Translations under genes and position numbers: made by a program
NCBI RefSeq assembly: GCF_947258575.1
Contig: NZ_CAMYIV010000010.1
Location: 1 to 64,000, forward strand
DNA from: an uncultured Alcanivorax sp.
GTDB taxonomy: Bacteria > Pseudomonadota > Gammaproteobacteria > Pseudomonadales > Alcanivoracaceae
Length of the DNA: 64,000 nt
Direction: 5' to 3'
The notes under the pieces: model-generated
Database searches by the model: none
What the model was told of the DNA's origin: nothing
What the model saw: the letters and a program-made list of their open reading frames with translations, nothing else
Part shown: positions 52,782 to 61,495 of the stretch, piece by piece
How positions within the stretch are numbered: position 1 is the first letter of the stretch
Layout of the letters: every line of letters begins with the position of its first letter

Positions 52782-53330
52782 ATGTCCCGCCACTTCGAAC
52801 AGGCCGACGGCCTCTGTGAAACCGAGGACGACGCCACCCGCGATTTCCTGTTCAACCAGACCATGCTCCGTATCAAGGACCCCGCTGTCAGCCTGGATTT
52901 CTATACCCGGGTGCTGGGCATGCGCCTGGTGCGCAAACTCGATTTTCCGGCAATGAAGTTCAGCCTCTATTTCCTGGCCTATCTGGGGGAAGAGGAGGCG
53001 CGCCAGGTGCCCGAGGACGATGCCAAACGACTCACCTACACCTTTGGTCGTGAAGCCATGCTGGAGCTGACCCACAACTGGGGCAGCGAAGACGATGCGG
53101 ACTTTGCCTATCACAATGGCAACGACCAGCCCCAGGGGTTTGGTCATATCGGCATCACCGTTCCCGATGTTTACGCCGCCGCCGAACGGTTCGAAAAGCT
53201 GGGAGTGGATTTCGTCAAGAAACCGGATGATGGCAAGATGAAAGGTCTCGCTTTCATCAAGGATCCGGATGGATACTGGATTGAAATCCTGCAGGCTGAC
53301 ATGATGGAAACGCAGCAGAAGATCGCCTGA
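52782..53330 (+). CDS. gloA: Lactoylglutathione lyase (glyoxalase I)
   Basis: It isomerises the hemithioacetal of methylglyoxal and glutathione to lactoylglutathione. The 182-aa product is of the longer eukaryote/pseudomonad type (Zn-dependent), with [40 protein letters not shown] and [12 protein letters not shown], which include the metal ligands. The start at 52782 follows an AGGAG-type Shine-Dalgarno. Confidence 0.94.
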   Translation: MSRHFEQADGLCETEDDATRDFLFNQTMLRIKDPAVSLDFYTRVLGMRLVRKLDFPAMKFSLYFLAYLGEEEARQVPEDDAKRLTYTFGREAMLELTHNWGSEDDADFAYHNGNDQPQGFGHIGITVPDVYAAAERFEKLGVDFVKKPDDGKMKGLAFIKDPDGYWIEILQADMMETQQKIA

Positions 53331-53461
53331 AAGATGTCACTTTTCTGACAGGCAATTTGTTTTTTTGCTTTCCTCTCTGGCTGTCTCGTATTGTGTAAGG
53401 CTCGTGTTTTTTGTCCAAGGCCCGGCACCCTCTCCGGGCCCACCTCAGGGGATCACCTATA

Positions 53462-53947
53462 ATGAGTCAGTCTTCTCTTCTTACCAGCGCACAGCGTACC
53501 TTTTGCCAGGCTCGATCCGACCAACCGGCCCCGAACGGCCCCCGAGCCAAGGCATTGCTGGCGTTGGACCAGGGCAATACCCAGCAACAGGCCGCTGAAC
53601 AAAGTGGGCTCAGCCTCGGCCAGGTACGCTACTGTTTACGACGGTTCCGGACCGTGAGCCTGGAAATCTTCGACACCGACAGCCCGGCTCCCACTTCTTC
53701 TGCGCAGGCAGACAGCAAGACGCAAAAAGCCGACAAAGAAAAAAAGAAAAGCGGCAAAAAAGTCAAAGCACTGAAACCCGTCAAAGCCAAAAATGAAAAG
53801 TCCGAGAAAAAAACGGACAAGAAAAGCACCAAGGGCACCAGCAAAAAGACCAAAAAGAGTGACAAGAAAGACAACAAGAAAAAGTCCGGTAAAAAGGGCG
53901 ACGACAAAAAAGCCTCAAAAGGCAGCAAGAAGAAGAAAAAGAAATAA
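53462..53947 (+). CDS. HTH protein with lysine-rich histone H1-like tail
   Basis: A 161-aa protein. Residues 1-75 form a helix-turn-helix of homeodomain-like type (AKALLALDQGNTQQQAAEQS, then GLSLGQVRYCLRRFR). Residues about 90-161 are almost pure Lys/Ala/Ser/Thr/Gly/Asp (KKSGKKVKALKPVKAK ... KKGDDKKASKGSKKKKKK), like the C-terminal tail of histone H1 or AlgP. It is probably a DNA-binding, nucleoid-associated protein. The start at 53462 follows GGGGATCACCTATA; the longer frame to 53411 is less likely. Confidence 0.85.
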   Translation: MSQSSLLTSAQRTFCQARSDQPAPNGPRAKALLALDQGNTQQQAAEQSGLSLGQVRYCLRRFRTVSLEIFDTDSPAPTSSAQADSKTQKADKEKKKSGKKVKALKPVKAKNEKSEKKTDKKSTKGTSKKTKKSDKKDNKKKSGKKGDDKKASKGSKKKKKK

Positions 53948-54001
53948 TCGAAAATCCCCCGCTGACGCGCATGTTACACTCGCCTATCATCACGGCTATG
54001 C

Positions 54002-54673
54002 ATGGGGGCTTTCTTGCTGACGCGTCTTCCACCCTGGGTAGAAGTTGGAGCCTTTCTGCTCGCCTTTCTGGCGGGCAGTGTCAATGCGGTGGGGCTGCTG
54101 GGCTTTAGCCACCAGTCTGTCTCTCACCTGACCGGCACCTCGTCGCTACTGGGCCTGGCATTGGCGGACCTGGCTCTGGGCAATGCCCTGCACCTGCTGT
54201 TTACCCTGCTTAGCTTTCTCGCCGGTGCCGCCCTCAGCGGCATGCTGATCACCAGCACCGCCCTGAAACTGGGCCGCCATTACGGTTTCTCCCTGCTGAT
54301 CGAAGCCGCGTTGCTGATCATGGCCATGCTGACACTGCAACAGGGCAGTGATCTCGGTATCTATCTGGCCTCCATGGCCTGCGGCCTGCAGAACGCCATG
54401 GTCACCACCTACAGCGGCTCCATCATTCGCACCACCCACCTGTCCGGGATCTTCACCGACCTGGGCATCATGCTCGGCAACCGGCTGCGTGGCATTCCCC
54501 TCAACGGCCGCCGGCTTTTGCTGTTCGTCTTACTGATTGGCGGTTTCATTTGCGGCGGCGCGCTGGGAACCTTGCTGTTCAGGCTACTGCATTTCACCGC
54601 GCTGATGCTTCCTGCCATCTTGGCGGCATCACTGGCAGTGGTGTACTGGCGTTATAGCCGCCGGCATCGGTAA
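54002..54673 (+). CDS. YoaK/DUF1275 family membrane protein
   Basis: A 223-aa inner-membrane protein with about six helices of the DUF1275 family, transport function unproven. The family motifs LAFLAGSVNAVGLLGFSHQS, HLTGTSSLLG and MACGLQNAMVTTYSGSIIRT are clear. It has a two-base gap to the convergent DJ-1/PfpI gene stop. No operon partner. Confidence 0.9.
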   Translation: MGAFLLTRLPPWVEVGAFLLAFLAGSVNAVGLLGFSHQSVSHLTGTSSLLGLALADLALGNALHLLFTLLSFLAGAALSGMLITSTALKLGRHYGFSLLIEAALLIMAMLTLQQGSDLGIYLASMACGLQNAMVTTYSGSIIRTTHLSGIFTDLGIMLGNRLRGIPLNGRRLLLFVLLIGGFICGGALGTLLFRLLHFTALMLPAILAASLAVVYWRYSRRHR

Positions 54674-54675
54674 AC

Positions 54676-55251
54676 CTACTCTTGCCAGGCATAGTCCATC
54701 TGCCGGGCAGTGTCTTCCGCCAGTTTCCGGCTGTGCAGCTTTTCCACCATATGCAGACTCATGTCGATGCCCGCGGAAATGCCCGCCGACGTGAGGCGAT
54801 TGCCATCTTCTACCCAGCGGACATTTTCCTGCACATCCAGCGCAGGGAAACGCTGTCGTAAATCAGCACTATCTTCCCAGTGAGTGGTGACCCGTTGATC
54901 CGTCAGCAAACCGGCCTCGGCCAGCAGAAAGGCGCCAGTACAGACAGACGTGACCCAGCTGGCGGCATCACCGGCCTCGCGAATGGCTTCAAGCAGGGCC
55001 GGGTTTTCCATGCCAGCGCAATGCACACCACCGCTGACCAGCAATACATCCACAGACGGGTGGTCGGCGAGGGTGAAGTGACTTTTCACCGGGAAGCCAC
55101 CTCTCGCCATCACCTCACGGTTTTCACTGATGAGGGACACCTGCCAGGGCGCACTATCACAGAGCCGGGCGGCAGTAGAGAACACTTCAAAAGGGCCGGC
55201 AAAATCCAGCACTTCGGCATCATCGTAGATCACAATCCCGATTTGTAGCAT
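54676..55251 (-). CDS. DJ-1/PfpI family protein
   Basis: A 191-aa protein of the DJ-1/PfpI (ThiJ) family, related to isonitrile hydratase and AraC-linked amidotransferase-like proteins. Nucleophile elbow WVTSVCTGAFLLAEAGLL carries the catalytic cysteine, and the early GIVIYDDAEVLDFAGPFEVF is typical. The ATG at 55251 is preferred over 55257 because AGGA lies 6 bp ahead of it. It is downstream of TfoX-N and MAPEG genes. Confidence 0.88.
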   Translation of the reverse strand: MLQIGIVIYDDAEVLDFAGPFEVFSTAARLCDSAPWQVSLISENREVMARGGFPVKSHFTLADHPSVDVLLVSGGVHCAGMENPALLEAIREAGDAASWVTSVCTGAFLLAEAGLLTDQRVTTHWEDSADLRQRFPALDVQENVRWVEDGNRLTSAGISAGIDMSLHMVEKLHSRKLAEDTARQMDYAWQE

Positions 55252-55267
55252 GGTCATTCCTGATGAT

Positions 55268-55603
55268 TTATTTGTGTGGCAGGGTACGCACAAAGGCAAA
55301 GCAGTGAGATAACCAGTCCTGCAGGGCCCCATCATCGGCGACGGTATCAGCGTCGATCATCAGCATGCCCTTCATGGGCCGACCGGTGAAATCCATTTCG
55401 CCAGCTCCGGGTTCGTCGAGCAACGCTGCATAGGCATCCGGCCCCACCCGTGCCATCAAGCGGTCACCGAGAATACCGCAGCACATGTTGCCGGCGATCA
55501 TGAAACAGAGGCCACCGAACATGCGCTTTTCATCGGGCAAAGCACCACTGACAGTGAGCAGCCCTTCGCGAACCCGCAACGCCAGATCAGTATCAAAGGC
55601 CAT
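55268..55603 (-). CDS. TfoX N-terminal domain protein
   Basis: A 111-aa protein consisting only of the TfoX N-domain (KRMFGGLCFMIAGNMCCGIL, then LMARVGPDAYAALL). Such stand-alone domains are widespread and unlike full-length TfoX/Sxy have no shown role in competence. Its ATG overlaps the stop of the MAPEG gene (TGATG), so it is translationally coupled. Confidence 0.9.
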   Translation of the reverse strand: MAFDTDLALRVREGLLTVSGALPDEKRMFGGLCFMIAGNMCCGILGDRLMARVGPDAYAALLDEPGAGEMDFTGRPMKGMLMIDADTVADDGALQDWLSHCFAFVRTLPHK

Positions 55604-56028
55604 CAGAACACGGCGCGTAACGCATTGACGGTGAGCCCGATCAGTACCAGAGACGACAGGGCAAACAACACAAAACGTAGCTCGATCTTGTTGATCAACG
55701 CCTGCAATAACGAATGCACCACGCGGATACCCACATAGGCCCAGGCCAACGTCAGGTTGATGCCATCACCCTGGCCAAGCAGTGCCAGCGACAGGGCCAC
55801 GGCATAGAACACCGTAGGCTGTTCCATCAGGTGGTTATAGTTATCCGCCTTCCAGCGCACACTGGCGGGCAGGGTGTTCATCTGCTCGCCACGGGGCGCT
55901 ACCGGGTCTGGCTTCATGCTAGCGGCTTTCATGGCTGGCAACCGCGTTACATACATCCAGAGCCACATGACCATGGTCCAGGCCACCAGTACCACGACCG
56001 GGGTAATAATAGGGCTTGTCACTTGCAT
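55603..56028 (-). CDS. MAPEG family membrane protein
   Basis: A 141-aa four-helix membrane protein of the MAPEG (membrane-associated eicosanoid/glutathione metabolism) family, with NYNHLMEQPTVFYAVALSLAL and GIRVVHSLLQ as landmarks. Bacterial members may act as glutathione transferases or peroxidases. It is transcribed ahead of the TfoX-N and DJ-1 genes. Confidence 0.9.
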   Translation of the reverse strand: MQVTSPIITPVVVLVAWTMVMWLWMYVTRLPAMKAASMKPDPVAPRGEQMNTLPASVRWKADNYNHLMEQPTVFYAVALSLALLGQGDGINLTLAWAYVGIRVVHSLLQALINKIELRFVLFALSSLVLIGLTVNALRAVF

Positions 56029-56062
56029 GTCTTTTCCTCGTGCTCCTTCTCATCTGAAGCGC

Positions 56063-56302
56063 TCAGACCAGTTTTTCCAGTGCCGCCAGCAGCATGCCAA
56101 CAAGAAAAGCCGTCATCAGAATGGCGGCTATTTTTCGGTTGCTCAGCGACGTGTCAGCTGCTTGCAGATGTTTGTCACAGCAGGCTGACACCCATCCCGC
56201 TGCCGCCCCGCGACTCATCTTATATTGTCGGCATAACTGTCTGATCGCTGCTTTTTTTCCGTACACTTTCAGCGAGCTTTCCACCTCTTCCGGTAACCGC
56301 AT
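56063..56302 (-). CDS. Small membrane-anchored HTH-like protein
   Basis: A 79-aa protein with an N-terminal helical, helix-turn-helix-like segment (AAIRQLCRQYKMSRGAAAGW) and a C-terminal transmembrane helix (IAAILMTAFLVGMLLAALE), so the HTH-like part would face the cytoplasm and the tail would be membrane-bound. No family is recognised. It is co-oriented with the MAPEG gene and 34 bp upstream of it. Confidence 0.6.
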   Translation of the reverse strand: MRLPEEVESSLKVYGKKAAIRQLCRQYKMSRGAAAGWVSACCDKHLQAADTSLSNRKIAAILMTAFLVGMLLAALEKLV

Positions 56303-56363
56303 ATTATTTTTCTTCCCTGGTTATTGTTTTATTCCATTCGCTTTTTTTATAACCGTTTCAGTC

Positions 56364-57026
56364 TCAAACTGGGCTGCTTATCCATCCCCATTGCTTGAGT
56401 GTGATCAACCAACTCAACGCCTGAACATCCAGCCAGTCCCGCAAGGGCGCGGCCTGAGGACTGAACAGAAAGACACCTACCGTCACAAGATTTCCCACGA
56501 CCATCAGCCAGAAAACAGTGCGAAAAGGCTGCTTGCGGGTTTTGTGGCGAAACAGCGGACGCGCCAGAAGACCACCGGGCCAGCCACCGGCGAGAGACAA
56601 AAGATGCAGGGTATTTTCTGGCACCCTCTGGCGTTCGTTCAGCGCTGCTCGCTTGTCCAGACCGAACATCAGGAACGTCAGGCCGGCGATTAACAACAGG
56701 AAAATAATCAGGAAAAACCAGAACGCATTCTGCGAGAAAAACCACCACAGCCCGCCATAGAACGCCCCCACCATCAGCAGCGGGAAAAGAAACTCCGGCA
56801 ACAGCAGATGGCCGGGCCGCCAGCACCGTTCCACCTCCACGGCGCGTACGCCCTTGGCCGCATCCGGCTCCACCCGAAACAGCACCTTTTCGCCGGCTTT
56901 CGGGCGCGAACGAATACGGCCAAAGGCACTGACATGAACAAAAATGTCCCGGCCTTTCTTGTCGGTGATAAAGCCGAAACCACGCTCATCATCCCAACGT
57001 TGCAGTACACCCGATTGTTTTTTCAT
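56364..57026 (-). CDS. Cold-shock domain fused to DUF1294 membrane domain
   Basis: A 220-aa protein. The N-terminal cold-shock domain (KKQSGVLQRWDDERGFGFIT, then KGRDIFVHVSAF) binds single-stranded nucleic acid. It is joined to a DUF1294 membrane module with four helices (FLFPLLMVGAFYGGLWWF to WLMVVGNLVTVGVFLF). The combination is known in gammaproteobacteria; the function is unknown. The start at 57026 is preferred because the CSD begins immediately. Confidence 0.88.
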   Translation of the reverse strand: MKKQSGVLQRWDDERGFGFITDKKGRDIFVHVSAFGRIRSRPKAGEKVLFRVEPDAAKGVRAVEVERCWRPGHLLLPEFLFPLLMVGAFYGGLWWFFSQNAFWFFLIIFLLLIAGLTFLMFGLDKRAALNERQRVPENTLHLLSLAGGWPGGLLARPLFRHKTRKQPFRTVFWLMVVGNLVTVGVFLFSPQAAPLRDWLDVQALSWLITLKQWGWISSPV

Positions 57027-57037
57027 ATTTTCCTGCG

Positions 57038-58207
57038 TCAGTGGTGTTCCGACCAATGCCAGTTAGGCGTACTCAACAACCCCTGCCCGACGATCTGTGT
57101 TTCACCCAGCTCTTTGGTGAGCTCCACCCCATGGCAATCCGGATGTTCGTTCAACGCCGCCACCAGCTGGCTGGCATGGCTGACCACCCATAGCTGGCTG
57201 TGCTGGCTGGCCTGTTTGATCAGGCGGGCCAGTGCCGGCAGCAGATCCGGGTGCAGGCTGTTCTCCGGTTCGTTAAGCACCATCAGTGAAGGAGGGCGCG
57301 GGGTGAGCAGGGCGGCGATCAGTAACAGGTAGCGCAGGGTGCCGTCGGACAGCTCCGCCGCTGACAGCGGGCGCAGCAGGCCGTACTGATGAAACTCCAG
57401 CTTCAGGCGACCATCCGGCAACGGTTCGATATTCAGCCTGGCACCGGGAAAGGCGTCCTCAATGGCCGCATCCAACGCCAGGCTGTCGCCCACTTCGCGG
57501 ATGGTCTGCAGGGCCGCCGCCAGATCGCGGCCATCGTGGTGCAGCACCGGTGTACGAGTGCCGATCTGCACTTGGCGGGCCGGGGCCTCCCGGTCGGTGC
57601 GGAAGTGGTCATAGAAACGCCAGCCACGAATCCGCTCGCGTAGGGCCAGCACCTCCGGCGCCGAACGCGCATCGGCCACCTGGCTGAAAAGACTGTCGAA
57701 GGTATTGAGGTGATCAGCCAATGACAGCCAGCCGTTATCGACACGGGCTTTCACCAGCGGCCCGCGCCGATCCACCAACGCTGCCGCCGGACGGTAGGCG
57801 CCGCCGGCCCAGATGATTTCCCGCTTGATTTCCGGGTCCAGGTTGAAGGCGGTGGTGCTGTCCGGCCGGGGCAGCCCCAACTCGATCAGGTAACCAAAAT
57901 CCTCGTCGGCAAAACCCAGCCTGAGCCGCCGGCTATGCTGACGGGGCCCACCTTCCACCGGCACCAATCCCTTGCGCATGGCAGTACTGAGCGTCTCCGG
58001 CCCGGCCCAGAAGGTAGACTCCAGCCCGCCCTCACCAGCCAGCGCCGCAATCACGTCATCCTGGGCAGTGGCCGCCAGCAGCCGCAGGGCCCGATACAGG
58101 TTGGACTTGCCACTGCCGTTGGCACCGGTAATCACATTCAGCGGCCCAAGCGGCAATAGCAGCTCCAGGGCGGAACGGTAATTACTGATGGCCAGGGTTG
58201 TCAGCAT
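57038..58207 (-). CDS. AAA ATPase of the RecF/SMC-like AAA_21 group
   Basis: A 389-aa ABC-type ATPase with Walker A in ITGANGSGKSNLYRALRLL (near residue 30), the signature region LSDGTLRYLLLIAAL and Walker B in SLMVLNEPENSLHPDLLPAL, followed by a VVSHASQLVAAL His-loop. The fold resembles RecF and the ATPase domains of OLD-like proteins, but no nuclease domain is visible. It stands alone without a partner, so its role (repair, defence or regulation) is undetermined. Confidence 0.85.
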   Translation of the reverse strand: MLTTLAISNYRSALELLLPLGPLNVITGANGSGKSNLYRALRLLAATAQDDVIAALAGEGGLESTFWAGPETLSTAMRKGLVPVEGGPRQHSRRLRLGFADEDFGYLIELGLPRPDSTTAFNLDPEIKREIIWAGGAYRPAAALVDRRGPLVKARVDNGWLSLADHLNTFDSLFSQVADARSAPEVLALRERIRGWRFYDHFRTDREAPARQVQIGTRTPVLHHDGRDLAAALQTIREVGDSLALDAAIEDAFPGARLNIEPLPDGRLKLEFHQYGLLRPLSAAELSDGTLRYLLLIAALLTPRPPSLMVLNEPENSLHPDLLPALARLIKQASQHSQLWVVSHASQLVAALNEHPDCHGVELTKELGETQIVGQGLLSTPNWHWSEHH

Positions 58208-58224
58208 GTTTTGCCCTTATTGTT

Positions 58225-58371
58225 AGCTGCAAGCCACAAGCTTCAAGCTGCAACGCGGTTATAGTCCCGTAGTATCCGCCAGGGTCTTATCCGCGCTCAT
58301 GCGCGGGCACAGACTTTCTGCCGCGATAAACCAGGCCGCGCCTTGTAGCTTGCAGCTTGAAGCTTGAAGCT
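58225..58371. repeat. Family A REP-like inverted repeat (copy 6)
   Basis: The left arm 58225-58258 (AGCTGCAAGCCACAAGCTTC and onward) and the right arm 58338-58371 (GCGCCTTGTAGCTTGCAGCT and onward) are inverted; the right arm ends 5 bp from the rsmE stop codon. Confidence 0.86.
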
Positions 58372-58376
58372 ATCTT

Positions 58377-59096
58377 TTATCCTTTCCACGCCCACAACGC
58401 CGCCAGCAACGCCACCGGTGCCGTTTCCGCGCGCAACACCCGGTTGCCCAGGGCAAAGGCCACAAAGCCGTTTTCCTCCGCCGCGCGCAGTTCCTCATCG
58501 GAAAAGCCGCCCTCCGGGCCGGTGAGCAGGGCCAGTTCCGCTGTTCCTTTCAGGGCAGCAGGGGAGAACGGGCTTTTTCCCGGGTGCGCAATCAATCGCA
58601 AGTCTGGCAGGTCTTCAGTCAGCCAGTCCTTGAGCGGCATCACGCCGGTGACCTGCGGGGGCCGGTTCAGGCCGCATTGCTCGCAGGCACTGATGGCCAC
58701 CTGTTGCCACTGGGCCAGTTTCTTTTCCTGGCGTTCGCCCTTGAGGCGCACCTCACAACGCTCGGTATCCAGCACCACGATCCGGGCGGCGCCCAGCTCT
58801 GTGGCTTTCTGGATCGCATAGTCCATGCGCTCGCCCTTAATCATGGGCAGCGCCACCGTGACCGCCAGCGGGGCAGTGCGGTCTTCCTCCACAAACGCCA
58901 GCGGCTCCACGGTCACCGCCTTCTTGCCCACGGCAAGGATCCGCGCGGTCCATTCACCGCCGTGCCCATTGAATACCACCAGCTCGTCGCCCACCGCCAT
59001 GCGCAGCACCTTGCCAATATGATGACTGGCATTGGCGCCCAGCTCGGTGGCAAGGCCGGAGTGAAATTCCTGATCGTCGAAAAAGCGGCGGGCCAT
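58377..59096 (-). CDS. rsmE: 16S rRNA m3U1498 methyltransferase RsmE
   Basis: A 239-aa SPOUT-class RNA methyltransferase that modifies U1498 in the small subunit. The N-terminal PUA-like domain ends with VEEDRTAPLAVTVALPMIKG, then the knotted SPOUT fold with KATELGAARIVVLDTER, LLTGPEGGFSDEEL and LGNRVLRAETAPVALL. The start MARRFFDDQEFH at 59096 matches the family; the longer frame is out of context. Confidence 0.95.
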   Translation of the reverse strand: MARRFFDDQEFHSGLATELGANASHHIGKVLRMAVGDELVVFNGHGGEWTARILAVGKKAVTVEPLAFVEEDRTAPLAVTVALPMIKGERMDYAIQKATELGAARIVVLDTERCEVRLKGERQEKKLAQWQQVAISACEQCGLNRPPQVTGVMPLKDWLTEDLPDLRLIAHPGKSPFSPAALKGTAELALLTGPEGGFSDEELRAAEENGFVAFALGNRVLRAETAPVALLAALWAWKG

Positions 59097-59185
59097 GGGA
59101 TCTCCGTCATCAATGGGTGCCAGCGGGAAAAGCAAAAGGCTACCATAGCGCCGGTCAAAGAGACTGCTATCAAGTGAGAGATTCC

Positions 59186-60172
59186 ATGGGCGAAATAGTT
59201 GCCTCCCCGTTCCGGCCCCCCGTGTGGCTACGCAACCCCCACCTGCAAACCCTGTGGGGACCACTCGGTCGCGCCTTGCCTGAGGTGGAGCGGCACAGCG
59301 AATGGCTGCCTCTGGCGGATGGTGACCAGCTGTTGCTGGACTGGGCCGGGCCGCAACGCCACCCCGGTCAGCTCACCGTGATCCTGCTCCACGGCCTCTC
59401 TGGCTGCAGCGATTCCCACTATATGCGTGGCATTCAGAAGGCGCTGGCCAATGCGGGGGTGCGCTCGGTGGCGATCAACAGTCGCGGGGCGAAACAGCCC
59501 AATGACACCGCGCTGTGTTACCACGCCGGGGAAACGGACGATGTGGATGCGGTGATCGAGCATGTGTTTGCCCAGGACCCAACAGGTAACCGCATCGCCA
59601 TCGGCGTGTCGCTGGGTGGCAGCCGGCTGCTGAACTGGCTGGCTCAACGGGACAACGGCAAGCTGACGGCGGTGGCCTCGGTGTGTGCGCCCCTGCGGCT
59701 GGACCTGTGCGCCAACCGGCTGGATCGGGGCCTGTCGAAGATGTACCGCCAGCATCTGCTGAAAGTGCTGCTCGGCCAGCTCGACGACAAGAAGCGCCAT
59801 CTGGACAAGATCAACCAGCCGGAAGCCAAGCGCCTGCACCGGCTGAACATGAGCGGCATCCGCTCCTTCTGGCGTTACGATGACCAGATCATCGCGCCGC
59901 TGTACGGTTTTCGTGGGGCCTACCATTACTACGCCCAATGCTCCGCCGGCCCCAAGCTGCTGCAGATCCGCACCCCCACACTGATGCTGCAGAACCGGGA
60001 CGACCCCTTCATGACCCCGGACACACTACCGCGCCAGGAAGAGCTTGGCCCGGCGGTAACCCTGGAGGTGAGCGAGTACGGGGGCCACGTGGGCTTCATC
60101 AACCACGCGCCCCAGCGCTTCTGGTTGGAACAGCGGTTGATGGCGTTTGTGCAGGGGTTTGGTTTTCGCTGA
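59186..60172 (+). CDS. yheT: YheT-type alpha/beta hydrolase
   Basis: A 328-aa alpha/beta hydrolase of the YheT/ABHD1-3 family (carboxylesterase or phospholipase-like). Landmarks are FRPPVWLRNPHLQTLWGPLG, LLHGLSGCSDSHYMRGIQKA, the nucleophile elbow IGVSLGGSRLLNWLA and the late GGHVGFINH with catalytic histidine. The start at 59186 follows GTGAGAG. Convergent with the cassette region. Confidence 0.92.
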   Translation: MGEIVASPFRPPVWLRNPHLQTLWGPLGRALPEVERHSEWLPLADGDQLLLDWAGPQRHPGQLTVILLHGLSGCSDSHYMRGIQKALANAGVRSVAINSRGAKQPNDTALCYHAGETDDVDAVIEHVFAQDPTGNRIAIGVSLGGSRLLNWLAQRDNGKLTAVASVCAPLRLDLCANRLDRGLSKMYRQHLLKVLLGQLDDKKRHLDKINQPEAKRLHRLNMSGIRSFWRYDDQIIAPLYGFRGAYHYYAQCSAGPKLLQIRTPTLMLQNRDDPFMTPDTLPRQEELGPAVTLEVSEYGGHVGFINHAPQRFWLEQRLMAFVQGFGFR

Positions 60173-60376
60173 CAGACTGAGAGGGTTCGTTTCAAAGCCT
60201 GGGCAGCTTGTTGGAGCCCATGCTTGCATGGCGAACTAACCCGGCACTTGAATGCAAAATTCCAGGCTTGGAGGTATGGGAGGTATGCACATCACCGATG
60301 TCATCAACGCTCCCCCAGGTTCGATGAAACGCACGGGGCAAGAGCTGACCCCCATAATCTCACCGATTGCTAGTTT

Positions 60377-60448
60377 CTCTAACGCCGCACTCTGCGGTAA
60401 ATTTGGAGCAAAGCGTAAAATTTAGCCGGCAGCAGCGCCTTGTTATGC
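60377..60448 (-). repeat. attC-like recombination site of cassette 2
   Basis: Read on the minus strand, the R'' box GCATAAC (60448-60442) starts a 72-bp imperfect palindrome that closes with GGCGTTAGAG, containing the R' core GTTAGAG (60383-60377). The inner arms (GCCGGCTAAATTT against AAATTTACCGC) pair with some extrahelical bases, as attC folding requires. The R'' exactly complements the first bases of the cassette (TTATGC at its other end). The stop TAA of the gene (60443-60445) lies inside R''. Confidence 0.8.
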
Positions 60449-61495
60449 ATCTGGTGTTAACGATGGCATTGGAGAAATAAGAGAATCAGTGACAGCTCCG
60501 ACAACATTATCATCCATTCCCTGTACGCTGACAGTATCCGTTTGTGGAACTAAAAGATGGGGCTGAGAAAGCGGGCCTAATGCTTGAATAATCTCCAACA
60601 CACCGAACTCTCGCCTACTAACCAACTCTTGAGTCACGAGTCGATGAAGAGGCTCTGGCAGGTTTGCTTCTCTTGGCATAGAAGCATCCGCATTACAAAA
60701 TTGACTGACTATACCCCAAGATTTATAAAATATTTCCATAAAAGATCCGTCATATGGCAAAGGGCAAACGACTAGATTTCTACGTTGGTCAAAAGTGATA
60801 AGATCACTCCGTCCATACTGAGCAGGCACTATACCTACACGCAGCCCTTCTGCTCCTTCAAGTGCTGTAGGATTTATCTTAACAGTAGTGCCGACCCAGC
60901 GTTGAGAATCGGTATATCCTAAAAACAAATCAGCTTTCCATAGTCCTTTTATACTTTTAGGAAGCTCTTCTCTTCGATTTCTAAAACGAAAAGCTTCAAC
61001 AATGCCTGCAAGATGTGTTTTTAACTTAGGGGGCTGGGCCTGTGCACCAGTCAGTATCCGAGAATCTTCTGTCAAAATACTATGCGCCGTATCAATCAAC
61101 TGCACGGAGCCATTTTTTTCAGCGCCAAATAATATTGATTCAATACTTTGACCGGGAACCCTACAATGATTTGCTAACGCATCATCTACTTTTCCAACGA
61201 TAAGGGGATCTTTTCTACGCATGGCATCATGAACAGCATATTCGAAACAAATACCAATATCACCGTCACCCTCTCTCCTCAATCTTGGCAACATCTTCAG
61301 TTTTACATTTTCATAGCCACCGACCTCCGCAACAACATCCTGCTTCAAGGAATAAAGCAATCCATGCAGTATGGGACGAATAATTGCCAAGAAAGCAGAG
61401 TATGGATCACCGACCGGATTTTGTTGAATTTCTTTATTAATCAGAATTGGAGACATCAGATTATTCCTTTTATATTGAATTCCATAGATGCATAA
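60383..61495 (-). mobile_element. Integron gene cassette 2 (candidate)
   Basis: A 1113-bp unit bounded by two G^TTRRRY-type points: at one end G^TTATGC (cut 61496/61495) and at the other G^TTAGAG (60383/60382). It contains a single gene and its own attC site, the organisation of integron cassettes. Base composition is clearly more AT-rich than the flanking chromosome. No integrase gene is in the window. Confidence 0.78.
60443..61456 (-). CDS. Cassette-encoded protein, candidate PD-(D/E)XK nuclease
   Basis: A 337-aa protein unlike the neighbouring genes. Its motif order fits a PD-(D/E)XK nuclease fold: Glu72 in GICFEYAVHDAM (helix A), Asp176 in LWKADLFLG and Lys193 in WVGTTVKIN (the D...(x)K core). 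No other domain is recognised. The function is inferred only from these three motifs and is unproven; a restriction-like or defence role is possible. The start at 61456 follows AAGGAA 8 bp upstream; a longer start at 61501 would cross the cassette boundary. Codon and base use are more AT-rich. Confidence 0.72.
   Translation of the reverse strand: MSPILINKEIQQNPVGDPYSAFLAIIRPILHGLLYSLKQDVVAEVGGYENVKLKMLPRLRREGDGDIGICFEYAVHDAMRRKDPLIVGKVDDALANHCRVPGQSIESILFGAEKNGSVQLIDTAHSILTEDSRILTGAQAQPPKLKTHLAGIVEAFRFRNRREELPKSIKGLWKADLFLGYTDSQRWVGTTVKINPTALEGAEGLRVGIVPAQYGRSDLITFDQRRNLVVCPLPYDGSFMEIFYKSWGIVSQFCNADASMPREANLPEPLHRLVTQELVSRREFGVLEIIQALGPLSQPHLLVPQTDTVSVQGMDDNVVGAVTDSLISPMPSLTPDA

Noticed and set aside
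57038..58207. The AAA_21 ATPase as an OLD-family or Gabija-type defence protein
   Set aside because: No TOPRIM or other nuclease domain follows the ATPase and no helicase gene is adjacent, so a defence assignment is unsupported.
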